DNA of 6,707 nucleotides from Pseudomonadota bacterium (GCA_030531915.1 JAUNMD010000053.1:1-6707); one strand, 5' to 3'; shown: positions 1 to 5,671, counted from the stretch's first letter. The notes: generated by a model not told the origin, from the sequence alone. Translations and numbers: made by a program.

Positions 1-288
1 GTCAGCGCGGGCATAGTCATTGTCCAACTGTTGCGCCAAAATCTTGTACGCATCGCATGACAACGTCATCAACGTTTGATCGCGCGCCACAGTGTCCCCT
101 TCGGCCACGTTAAATTCAGAAATATCGGACGCCACACGTGCAGACACGATAACCTTGGTCGTTTCCAGCGTGCCGGCATACGAATACGGACGAATGGCAA
201 CAACGTATTTCACGATAACGAACGCCACCGCGATAATCGCCGCCGCAATGCCACAGATACGTAACATTTTTTTCTGTTTTGCTTTCAT
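1..288 (-). CDS. HlyD-family membrane fusion protein (periplasmic adaptor), N-terminal 96 residues only
   Basis: This is the N-terminus of a periplasmic adaptor, probably for an ABC-type or MFS efflux/secretion system. The rest of the gene lies beyond the left edge. Seen: a short basic N-terminus (MKAKQKKM), one hydrophobic segment at about residues 9-30 that would be the inner-membrane anchor, then YAGTLETTKVIVSARVASDI and VAEGDTVARDQTLMTL, ending in the start of a helix (DAYKILAQQLDNDYARAD). The order G-T-(L/V)-E, S-A-R-V-A, then EGD-V-x-x-x-Q-x-L is typical of the lipoyl/barrel-sandwich half of the HlyD/YbhG/EmrA type. The start is supported by AAGGGGGG on the minus strand, 8 nt upstream of the ATG. 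It is transcribed divergently from lysS. Partner transporter genes should lie to the left and are not visible, so the substrate is unknown. The family call is secure; the subfamily is not. Confidence 0.85.
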   Translation of the reverse strand, partial: MKAKQKKMLRICGIAAAIIAVAFVIVKYVVAIRPYSYAGTLETTKVIVSARVASDISEFNVAEGDTVARDQTLMTLSCDAYKILAQQLDNDYARAD

Positions 289-312
289 CAGAAATTCCCC
301 CCTTGGTATAAA

Positions 313-340
313 ATTATGCCAGATTTATAACGCGGGTCAC
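313..340 (-). promoter_or_regulatory. Possible promoter of the hlyD-like gene
   Basis: On the minus strand, GTGACC (335-340) is followed after 16 nt by CATAAT (313-318). These match the vegetative consensus at 4/6 and 5/6. Initiation would fall near 306, leaving a leader of about 18 nt that contains the AAGGGGGG ribosome-binding site. This is a consensus match by eye only. Confidence 0.35.
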
Positions 341-400
341 CCCAAGTATAAATCCCCATGCATTTGATGCCGCATAAATATCATTTTGTAAAGGTTATTA

Positions 401-438
401 CAAGAAAATAATTATAATTTATAATAATTTTTTTCTTG
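401..438. repeat. AT-rich imperfect palindrome in the divergent spacer
   Basis: The outer arms CAAGAAAA (401-408) and TTTTCTTG (431-438) are exact inverted repeats. The inner arms ATTATAA (411-417) and TTATAAT (419-425) are also exact inverted repeats around one T. Between outer and inner arms the match is imperfect, with a 3-nt length difference. It contains almost no GC and lacks a clean T-run after a GC stem, so it does not look like a terminator. It lies between the two divergent transcription units (hlyD-like leftward, lysS rightward), where an operator or an AT-rich architectural-protein site would be expected. Low-complexity AT sequence makes such symmetry fairly easy to get by chance. 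Confidence 0.35.
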
Positions 439-474
439 CATTATATTTTTATTTTATGGTGCGCGAATTTATTC

Positions 475-503
475 TTTACATTTATAAAAAATTCCGTAAT
501 AAT
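475..503 (+). promoter_or_regulatory. Probable promoter of the lysS leader transcript
   Basis: TTTACA (475-480, 5/6 to the -35 consensus) is separated by 17 nt from AATAAT (498-503, 5/6 to the -10). Initiation would be near 510, giving a leader of about 150 nt before lysS. That leader contains the short Lys-containing ORF and the intrinsic terminator. The AT-rich tract just upstream (409-457) could act as an UP element. A competing possibility is the isolated -10-like TATAAC at 632-637, which has no recognisable -35 at a proper distance. Confidence 0.45.
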
Positions 504-544
504 GCGGTGGCCCAAACGGGTGAAACGGTCTAACACAGAAAGAA

Positions 545-577
545 ATGAAAATGTTAAATTTGAAAAAATTTTTATAA
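545..577 (+). CDS. Probable ten-residue leader peptide MKMLNLKKFL for lysS attenuation
   Basis: ATG at 545 opens a ten-codon ORF encoding MKMLNLKKFL, with TAA at 575-577. Three of ten codons are Lys (AAA at 548-550, 563-565 and 566-568), including a Lys-Lys pair; three are Leu and one is Phe. It sits in the leader of a lysyl-tRNA synthetase gene, 27 nt before the 5' arm of an intrinsic terminator. The stop ends 2 nt before a segment able to pair with that arm. This spacing is what ribosome-mediated attenuation needs. Weak point: upstream there is only a purine-rich stretch (ACAGAAAGAA, 535-544) and no good Shine-Dalgarno. An internal ATG at 551 would give an eight-codon version. Inference from arrangement; no homologue is claimed. 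Confidence 0.45.
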   Translation: MKMLNLKKFL

Positions 578-579
578 AT

Positions 580-612
580 TGCGTGCGACCATCAGTTTTA
601 ACGACGGACGCA
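580..612 (+). promoter_or_regulatory. Candidate antiterminator hairpin upstream of lysS
   Basis: TGCGTGCG (580-587) can pair with CGGACGCA (605-612), the 5' arm of the following terminator. Seven of eight positions pair; the exception is G585 against G607. The loop is 17 nt. TGCGTGCG is a near copy (7/8) of the terminator's 3' arm TGCGTCCG (619-626), so the two compete for the same partner, as in trp- or phe-type attenuators. A ribosome at the leader stop codon (575-577) would cover 580-587; one stalled at the Lys pair (563-568) would not. Pairing was worked out by hand without energy calculation. Confidence 0.45.
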
Positions 613-632
613 CTTTTCTGCGTCCGTTTTTT
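604..632 (+). terminator. Intrinsic terminator in the lysS leader (candidate attenuator)
   Basis: CGGACGCA (605-612), loop CTTTTC, TGCGTCCG (619-626), then six T (627-632). The stem is 8 bp, 9 with A604-T627. It is one of the stronger terminators in the window, yet it lies only 30 nt before the lysS start and in the same direction, with no gene upstream on this strand except the ten-codon ORF. Either it conditionally stops lysS transcription, or it ends a small RNA of about 120 nt and lysS starts from a promoter overlapping its T-run. Confidence 0.8.
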
Positions 633-662
633 ATAACAGTACATGAAAAGGGAAAAAGAAAA

Positions 663-2129
663 ATGTCAGAAAACACAACAATTTCAACCAATGAATTACA
701 GGCGCGCCTGCAAAAGGCGGAAAACATTCGCGCCCGCGATGGCGTTGTGTGGAAAGACAAATTTGACCGTACACATACTATTGCCGATGCGCGCGCATTG
801 GCGGACGGCACGGCGGTAAAACTGGCGGGGCGCATAACGGCGTTGCGTTGGTTGGGCAAATTGATGTTCGGCCGTATTTATGATATCGCCGGTGAAATTC
901 AGTTTTCTATGTCCCGCGAAGAATTGGGCGAAGACCAATACAAGTTTATGAAAGCCAACGTTGATTTGGGTGACTTTATCGGGATCGATGGCGAATTGTA
1001 CCACACCACCGCTGGTGAATTGACCGTTCGCGTTGCAAAATACACTATTCTGTCCAAGGCACTGCGCCCATTGCCGGAAAAATTCCACGGTCTGACCGAT
1101 ACAGAAACCCGTTATCGCCAGCGTTACTTGGACGTGATTTCAAATCCTGAAACCCGTAATACATTGTTGGGGCGTTTCAAGATGACACAGTATTGGCGTG
1201 AATTTATGAATAATAACGGATTTTTGGAAATCGAAACACCGGTTATGCAGAATGTTGCATCTGGCGCGGCGGCACGTCCATTCTTGACACATCACAATGC
1301 GTTGGATGCGGATTTCCAGTTGCGCATTTCCCCAGAATTATTCCTGAAATTGGCAAACTGTGCCGGTTTTGACCGTGTGTACGAGGTTGCCAAGGATTTC
1401 CGTAACGAGGGTATGGATGCCATGCACCTGCAAGAATTTACAATGGTGGAATGGTATGCGGCATATTGGGATTGGAAACGCAATCTGAAATTCACATGGG
1501 AATTGATTCAGAACCTGATTCAGCGTTGCCGTGGCACATTGCAGATTTCGTATCAGGGCACAGAACTGGATTTCAGCAAATATGAAATGATGGATTATAC
1601 CGCCCGTATGAATGAACTGTTTGGGTGCAATATCTTGGACTTTGATGATGTTGATGCGTTGCGCAAACAACTGGTCGATCAGGGTATGTTCCCAGCCGGC
1701 GAATTGGACGATTTGAAATCTGTCCCAACATTGGTTGATTATGTTTATAAGCGCAAGATTCGCGACAGCATTGTTCAGCCAACGTTCCTATACAACTATC
1801 CAACATATATGGTACCATTGGCACGTCACAGCGATGCAGACGATCGTTGCTTGGATATGTTCCAGTTGCTGGTATGCGGCGCAGAATTGTGCAAGGGATA
1901 CTCAGAATTGGTAAATCCAATCCAACAGTTGGCGGCATTTGAACAACAGGCGAAAAATATCGCCGGTGGTGACGAAGAAGCATTTAATCCGGACAACGAC
2001 TATGTCCGTGCAATGGAACACGGTTTTCCACCGATTTCGGGCGTTGGTGTTGGTGTTGATCGTTTGGCCAGTATTATCTTTGACCAGCCAACCCTGCGCG
2101 ACGTAATCCTGTTCCCGATTATGAAGTAA
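663..2129 (+). CDS. lysS: Lysyl-tRNA synthetase, class II
   Basis: Charges tRNA-Lys with lysine in the cytosol. The protein is 488 residues, against about 505 for E. coli LysS. Seen: an OB-fold anticodon-binding domain at about residues 53-130; the linker TRYRQRYLDVISN (149-161); motif 1 around 180-195; SGAAARPFLTHHNALDADF (200-218); motif 2 starting FRNEG (246-250) and running through EFTMVEWY (258-265); and motif 3 GVGVGVDRLASIIF (460-473) with RDVILFP (479-485). Residues equivalent to E. coli R262, E278, Y280 and E428 appear as R247, E263, Y265 and E415. The equivalent of N424 is Lys (K411 in CKGYSEL), an unusual change at the lysine pocket. The start at 663 is chosen because the in-frame ATG at 579 would translate through the terminator; AGGG at 649-652 lies 10 nt upstream. 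It is followed 15 nt later by the RelA/SpoT-like gene, so the two are probably one operon. Many alphaproteobacteria use class I LysRS, so a class II enzyme here is notable. Confidence 0.95.
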   Translation: MSENTTISTNELQARLQKAENIRARDGVVWKDKFDRTHTIADARALADGTAVKLAGRITALRWLGKLMFGRIYDIAGEIQFSMSREELGEDQYKFMKANVDLGDFIGIDGELYHTTAGELTVRVAKYTILSKALRPLPEKFHGLTDTETRYRQRYLDVISNPETRNTLLGRFKMTQYWREFMNNNGFLEIETPVMQNVASGAAARPFLTHHNALDADFQLRISPELFLKLANCAGFDRVYEVAKDFRNEGMDAMHLQEFTMVEWYAAYWDWKRNLKFTWELIQNLIQRCRGTLQISYQGTELDFSKYEMMDYTARMNELFGCNILDFDDVDALRKQLVDQGMFPAGELDDLKSVPTLVDYVYKRKIRDSIVQPTFLYNYPTYMVPLARHSDADDRCLDMFQLLVCGAELCKGYSELVNPIQQLAAFEQQAKNIAGGDEEAFNPDNDYVRAMEHGFPPISGVGVGVDRLASIIFDQPTLRDVILFPIMK

Positions 2130-2144
2130 TGGAGATATAAAACT

Positions 2145-3551
2145 ATGACAGCCCCGTATCCAGAAAACTATATCGATGATATGGTTGCGGATCATGACAG
2201 AAAAAATCTGGCCGCGATAGAGGTCGCACGCGCATCTGGCCGCATCAATGACGAGGCCGCCGCATACCTGTCCCGCCTGTATTCGGACAGTATGAAATGG
2301 TATCGCGAGGTATTTTATTTCCTGGGCAAATGTTTCGGTGCACCAAAAGCACCGGTGACGCGCTATGACTATGCCACCGACAGCGCGATTGATGAACCCC
2401 TGCGCATCGCGGACATCAATCCGTTATCGCCATACATCGTGCATCACCGTTTGGACGCCGATCCGATGCGAAATCAGTTCTTTTCCAGCGAGGCCGGACA
2501 TAAAATCGATCTGGCGGTGTCGTCCATTGTGACGGTTATCGTTGGTGCACAGAAAAACGTTGATCGCGCCTTGGACAAAGTGGTGGGTAAATACTATGCC
2601 ATGTACGTGGACGAGGTTGCCACCACAGTCCACCGCGTAATCGCCGCGCACGAGCGCGAGGCATCCGCCAACGCAATCGCGAAAAAGATTCGTGAAAAAT
2701 TGTCCGAACGCTATATTTCCACACCATCTGAAACCGTCTTGTCAATTATCGGTTCGGGTCACGAACAAATCGCGGTGGAATTGGTACGTGCGCTGGATAA
2801 AATTCAGCCGCCACGTCTGCGTTTGCAGGACGTATGGCGCGTAAAGTGCCTGTTCGATTTAATTCCACAGGCGCGTACGTTTATCGAACGTGTGCGTGAA
2901 ATGATGCCGGAACGTATTTTGTCCGTGCGTGATAATTTCTATGATATGGACAATCCGCGTAATTATCGTGACGCCAAACTGATTATTGATATCGGCAAAG
3001 ATGGTTTTGTCGTGCCCATGGAAATTATATGTCAGGTTCGTACATTTTTTGAATACGAACGCAAGACCCATGAACATTACGAGGTTGCACGTAAAAAGGC
3101 GTGCAAGACCAGCCAGAATATCGAACGCCGCTTGGCCGATTTTATGGAAGGGGGCGCGAAAGAATACAACCTGATGATATGCGACTGCTTGGAAAGTTTG
3201 TTTGACCGTGTGGGGTGGAACATCTTGTACGGCCAAGGTAACAACGTCGCCTTGTTCGAAGGGTTCCCGAAAAAATGCACACTGTATTACCCACCGCGCG
3301 TTGTTGAACGCATTATGGGTAAATTAGAAGATGCCATTGAAAACGAAGTGTTTCATATCACTGATGCACCAACCAAATTGACACAGGCCCAAGAATCAGA
3401 AATTTTCCGCTTTATGGCGAATTTTGTCTTGGTTGCGGCAATGCCGTACGGTCATCGTGGGTGGTCTGTGCCGGTTGATACATTGTCGGGCCGCCTGTTC
3501 AACTTTGTCATGACAGAGGTTCAGCGTTACTACAAGAAAGACGGCAAGTAA
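2145..3551 (+). CDS. Uncharacterised 468-residue protein with a possible divergent RelA/SpoT-like nucleotidyltransferase domain
   Basis: I do not recognise this as a named gene. The central part (about residues 200-320) follows the order of strands and helices of a RelA/SpoT synthetase domain: LRLQDVWRVKCLF (225-237, compare DIAGIRI), helix TFIERVREM (245-253), RDNFYDMDNPRNYRDAKLII (262-281, compare kDy..pk.nGYrSlHl), MEIICQVRT (292-300, compare vEvQIRT) and THEHYE (308-313). D229, Y274, Q297 and R299 fit conserved positions. The motif Ser and His (YxSxH) are Asp and Lys here, the Glu of ExQ is displaced, and the ATP-loop R-x-K is not evident. It may therefore be catalytically altered or a false resemblance. 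The N-terminal 200 residues look helical and soluble, and the C-terminal 150 are unassigned. No signal peptide or membrane segment is seen. GGAG (2131-2134) lies 10 nt before ATG. It is 15 nt after lysS and followed by a terminator, so probably co-transcribed with lysS. Gene call secure; fold call tentative. Confidence 0.9.
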   Translation: MTAPYPENYIDDMVADHDRKNLAAIEVARASGRINDEAAAYLSRLYSDSMKWYREVFYFLGKCFGAPKAPVTRYDYATDSAIDEPLRIADINPLSPYIVHHRLDADPMRNQFFSSEAGHKIDLAVSSIVTVIVGAQKNVDRALDKVVGKYYAMYVDEVATTVHRVIAAHEREASANAIAKKIREKLSERYISTPSETVLSIIGSGHEQIAVELVRALDKIQPPRLRLQDVWRVKCLFDLIPQARTFIERVREMMPERILSVRDNFYDMDNPRNYRDAKLIIDIGKDGFVVPMEIICQVRTFFEYERKTHEHYEVARKKACKTSQNIERRLADFMEGGAKEYNLMICDCLESLFDRVGWNILYGQGNNVALFEGFPKKCTLYYPPRVVERIMGKLEDAIENEVFHITDAPTKLTQAQESEIFRFMANFVLVAAMPYGHRGWSVPVDTLSGRLFNFVMTEVQRYYKKDGK

Positions 3552-3560
3552 TAAAAACAG

Positions 3561-3592
3561 AGCGGGGCGATTTGCCCCGCTTTATTTGTTTC
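3561..3592 (+). terminator. Intrinsic terminator of the lysS operon
   Basis: AGCGGGGC (3561-3568), loop GATTT, GCCCCGCT (3574-3581), then the T-rich TTATTTGTTT. The 8-bp GC-rich stem begins 10 nt after the stop of the RelA/SpoT-like gene. Confidence 0.88.
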
Positions 3593-3615
3593 CGGCGCGC
3601 AATTATATCATATTT

Positions 3616-3635
3616 TTTCCTAAATCCATAGGAAA
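3616..3635. repeat. Short inverted repeat upstream of the cold-shock gene
   Basis: TTTCCTA (3616-3622) and TAGGAAA (3629-3635) are exact inverted repeats around AATCCA. The stem is AT-rich. No good T-run follows on either strand (GTTATTTTC on plus), so it is a weak terminator at best. It lies just upstream of the possible csp promoter and could be an operator or a backup terminator. CCATAGG in its 3' half recurs at 3676-3682, 50 bp downstream. Confidence 0.35.
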
Positions 3636-3644
3636 GTTATTTTC

Positions 3645-3673
3645 TTGCATTGCGTCGCCAAATTCGTCAAAAT
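3645..3673 (+). promoter_or_regulatory. Possible promoter of the cold-shock gene
   Basis: TTGCAT (3645-3650) is followed after 17 nt by CAAAAT (3668-3673). The matches are only 3/6 and 4/6. Initiation near 3680 would leave a leader of about 55 nt with no clear long cold-shock-type structure. A promoter is required somewhere in 3593-3735 because a terminator precedes and the gene is monocistronic. Confidence 0.3.
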
Positions 3674-3735
3674 TACCATAGGTTCAGCGTAAGAGTTGCA
3701 CAGAACCATAACAAGCATAACAAAGGACTTAGATT

Positions 3736-4080
3736 ATGCGTCAAGGTAAAGTAAAATGGTATAACGGTAAAAAATGCTTTGGTTTCATTACACCAGATGC
3801 GCCAAACGCGGACGGCAACACAGATGATGTATTTGTTCATTCCAGCGCGTTAAAGGCCGCAGGCATCAGATTCTTGAATGAAAACGATATCGTTGAATTC
3901 GAAGAAGAAGTTCGTAATGGTAAACTGTCGGTAACAGAATTGAAATTGATTCAACGCGACGAAGAATCTGCACGGAGATTTCATGAACGTCGCGCGGAAC
4001 ATCGCCGCGCAACCGAAGACCGCAAACAGCGCGAGGAAAAAACAACCCGCCGCAGTTTTGCGTTCTGGAAAAAATCATAA
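3736..4080 (+). CDS. Cold-shock-domain protein with a charged C-terminal extension
   Basis: Single-stranded RNA/DNA-binding protein of the CspA type, probably an RNA chaperone. The domain occupies about residues 1-72: GKVKWYNGKKCFGFITP (4-20) includes W8 and the RNP1-like KCFGFI (13-18, Cys in place of the usual Gly), and DVFVHSSAL (31-39) contains RNP2 with F33 and H35. The insertion PDAPNADGNTD between the two RNP strands is slightly long. Typical CspA proteins are about 70 residues; this one is 114. The extra 42 residues are almost all Arg, Glu, Lys, His or Gln and probably form a charged helix or disordered tail, ending FAFWKKS. AAAGGA (3722-3727) lies 8 nt before the ATG. It is flanked by terminators on both sides, so it is transcribed alone. 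Whether it is cold-induced cannot be read from the sequence. Confidence 0.93.
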   Translation: MRQGKVKWYNGKKCFGFITPDAPNADGNTDDVFVHSSALKAAGIRFLNENDIVEFEEEVRNGKLSVTELKLIQRDEESARRFHERRAEHRRATEDRKQREEKTTRRSFAFWKKS

Positions 4081-4087
4081 TCAAATC

Positions 4088-4111
4088 AACGGGGCATCGC
4101 CCCGTTTTTTT
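4088..4111 (+). terminator. Intrinsic terminator of the cold-shock gene
   Basis: AACGGGGC (4088-4095), loop ATC, GCCCCGTT (4099-4106), with a T-run from 4105 to 4111. It starts 8 nt after the stop codon. Confidence 0.9.
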
Positions 4112-4116
4112 ATTAT

Positions 4117-4198
4117 GTGTCGCACTGGCGTGCAACGGGGTGAGAGAGTGTCGCCTGTGGCCTAACACCCATTGCCGTATCCTGCGCCATTCGGCGCA
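4117..4198. other. Structured-looking spacer between csp terminator and lemA promoter
   Basis: This GC-richer stretch codes for nothing recognisable. It can fold into a long-range helix: GCAA (4132-4135) with TTGC (4172-4175), continued by GGGTG (4138-4142) with CACCC (4166-4170) across a small internal loop. A separate tight hairpin follows: TGCGCC (4183-4188), loop ATTC, GGCGCA (4193-4198). GTGTCGC occurs twice, at 4117-4123 and 4148-4154. It does not match a tRNA (no T-loop), SRP RNA or any riboswitch I know, and no T-run follows either hairpin. It could be a small RNA without an intrinsic terminator, a decayed gene, or chance folding. Confidence 0.25.
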
Positions 4199-4219
4199 CA
4201 AATCTTAGGATTTTCGTGG

Positions 4220-4247
4220 TTGTATTTTTCCCCGTTTGCACTACAAT
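4220..4247 (+). promoter_or_regulatory. Probable promoter of lemA and the PHP gene
   Basis: TTGTAT (4220-4225) and TACAAT (4242-4247) are separated by 16 nt; the -10 matches 5/6. Initiation near 4254 would give a leader of about 24 nt containing the AAAAGGA ribosome-binding site. Confidence 0.55.
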
Positions 4248-4277
4248 AGTATTGAACAATAACAAAAGGATTAAATC

Positions 4278-4817
4278 ATGTGGACAGCAATCGCAATCGT
4301 TGCAATTTTCGTTTTATATTTTATCGCCGTGTATAACGGTCTGATCGCACGCAAAAATCAGGCGCGCGAGGCATTTGCCACAATCGACACCCAATTAAAG
4401 CGTCGCTATGATTTGATTCCTAATTTGGTCGAAACAGTGCGTGGCGCGGCCAAACACGAACGCGAAACACTGGACGCGGTTATTGCAGCGCGCAATTCGG
4501 CCATGAATGCAACCGGTGACGCACGTGCGGCGGCGGAAAATCAGTTGTCCCAGACATTGAAAAGCATCTTTGCATTGTCGGAAAACTACCCAACATTGCG
4601 CGCAAATGAAAACTTTCTGGAATTACAGCGTGAATTGTCCGATACAGAAAATAAAATTCAGGCATCGCGCCAGTTCTATAACACCGTGGTCATGGCATTG
4701 AATACCCAGATTGACCAGTTTCCATCAAACATTGTCGCGCGCGCGTTTGGTATTACGCATGAACAAATGTTTGCGTCCGACGACGCGTCACGCGCCAACC
4801 CAACGGTAAAGTTCTGA
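4278..4817 (+). CDS. lemA: LemA family protein
   Basis: LemA proteins are small, membrane-anchored and mostly helical; their molecular function is not established. Seen: a hydrophobic N-terminal segment at about residues 3-19 (likely one transmembrane helix, most of the protein outside the cytoplasm), then the family signatures RRYDLIPNLVETVRG (42-56), HERETLDAVIAARN (60-73), YPTLRANENFLELQ (104-117), ELSDTENKIQASRQFYN (119-135) and FPSNIVARAFG (148-158). The length, 179 residues, is normal. AAAAGGA (4264-4270) lies 7 nt before the ATG. The stop codon overlaps the ATG of the PHP phosphatase gene (TGATG), so the two are probably translationally coupled. The more usual neighbours, a TPM-domain protein or an M48 peptidase, are not present here. 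Confidence 0.94.
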   Translation: MWTAIAIVAIFVLYFIAVYNGLIARKNQAREAFATIDTQLKRRYDLIPNLVETVRGAAKHERETLDAVIAARNSAMNATGDARAAAENQLSQTLKSIFALSENYPTLRANENFLELQRELSDTENKIQASRQFYNTVVMALNTQIDQFPSNIVARAFGITHEQMFASDDASRANPTVKF

Positions 4818-5671
4818 TGCCAGATTTTACGCTGCATACCCATACAATCGGTTTCGACGGTAAAAACACGCCCGCCGAAATGGCGTCACGTGCCACAGAA
4901 TTGGGTATGCACACAATCGGGATTTCAAATCATTTCATCGTGCACCCAAATATTCGTCGCGCGCCAATGTATAAATACGCCGTGCGTGGTGGGTACAGTG
5001 GCATATATTCGGATTCTTTTGATGAAACTATTGAAAAGTTCCGCGCGCACTATGACGAACTGAATAAATTATCACAGACGTCTGGGATTCGTATTTTGCG
5101 CGGGATGGAGGTTGATTATTTCGCATACCCCGCGTGGCACAGCGGTTTTGAACGCGCCGTTCGGATTCTGCAACCCGACTATGTTATCGGTGCGGCGCAC
5201 TTTGTGGAATATGGGGGCGTTTTGTGCAATACGCACGATGCCGCGCACGCGTCGCCGGATGACCAGACCCAGATGCTGAAAACATATTGGGCAAATATTC
5301 GCGATGCGGCGGCGTCCGGTCTGTTTACATGGATGGCACATTTGGATTTGTATAAAAAGGTTGGACTGGGGCGCAATGCGGTGTGGCACGACGCAGAATG
5401 TGACGCATTGGATGCCATTCGCACCGCCGGATGCGGTATAGAGGTAAATACCGGTCTGTACACCGCAAAAATTGATGAACCGTACCCCAGTGCGCGCATT
5501 TTAGCCGCCGCGGCCGCCCGTGATATTCCGGTTTTAATCAGTGATGATGCCCACGCAACCAATCAAATTGGGCGACATTTCGACCGTGCGGAATGCTTTG
5601 CCACATCGTGTAACGTGAAAAATCGCCTGAATATTCAGAAAATACTTGATTTCCGAACAAAAATACACTAA
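4817..5671 (+). CDS. PHP-domain phosphatase, histidinol-phosphatase (HisK/HisJ) type
   Basis: A metal-dependent phosphoesterase of the PHP family. The best guess is histidinol-phosphate phosphatase (last-but-two step of histidine synthesis), from its 284-residue length and motif order. Metal-site motifs seen: LHTHTIGFDG (6-15; H7, H9, D14), ISNHF (36-40; H39), GMEVDYF (96-102; E98), GAAHF (125-129; H128), MAHLDL (173-178; H175) and ISDDAH (241-246; D244, H246). The protein is cytosolic with no signal peptide. Its ATG overlaps the lemA stop, and no independent Shine-Dalgarno is evident, supporting coupling. There are no other his genes in the window, so a different phosphorylated substrate is possible. 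The last codons overlap the probable rpsD promoter, and no terminator follows, so readthrough into rpsD is possible. Confidence 0.85.
   Translation: MPDFTLHTHTIGFDGKNTPAEMASRATELGMHTIGISNHFIVHPNIRRAPMYKYAVRGGYSGIYSDSFDETIEKFRAHYDELNKLSQTSGIRILRGMEVDYFAYPAWHSGFERAVRILQPDYVIGAAHFVEYGGVLCNTHDAAHASPDDQTQMLKTYWANIRDAAASGLFTWMAHLDLYKKVGLGRNAVWHDAECDALDAIRTAGCGIEVNTGLYTAKIDEPYPSARILAAAAARDIPVLISDDAHATNQIGRHFDRAECFATSCNVKNRLNIQKILDFRTKIH

Noticed and set aside
76..367. Two overlapping plus-strand ORFs at the left end
   Set aside because: They lie antisense to the HlyD-family reading frame, which explains 1-288 fully.
431..442. Twelve-base match TTTTCTTGCATT shared with 3640-3651
   Set aside because: About one chance pair of identical 12-mers is expected in a window of this length, more so in AT-rich spacers. 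At the first site no -10 follows at a workable distance.
436..636. 66-codon ORF MHYIFILWCAN... on the plus strand
   Set aside because: It runs through AT-rich spacer, the likely promoter and the terminator, has no ribosome-binding site and no coding character.
579..662. Longer N-terminus for LysRS starting at the ATG at 579
   Set aside because: It would translate through the terminator hairpin and its T-run and adds 28 residues without family resemblance. The ATG at 663 gives a normal LysRS N-terminus.
4117..4198. tRNA or known riboswitch between csp and lemA
   Set aside because: No T-loop, CCA end or seven-base acceptor stem; GGGGTG and CACCC recall a TPP element, but its conserved CUGAGA and GAACCUGAU cores are absent.
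3866..4201. 111-codon minus-strand ORF across csp and its terminator
   Set aside because: Shadow of csp in another frame; it crosses an intrinsic terminator and has no recognisable product.
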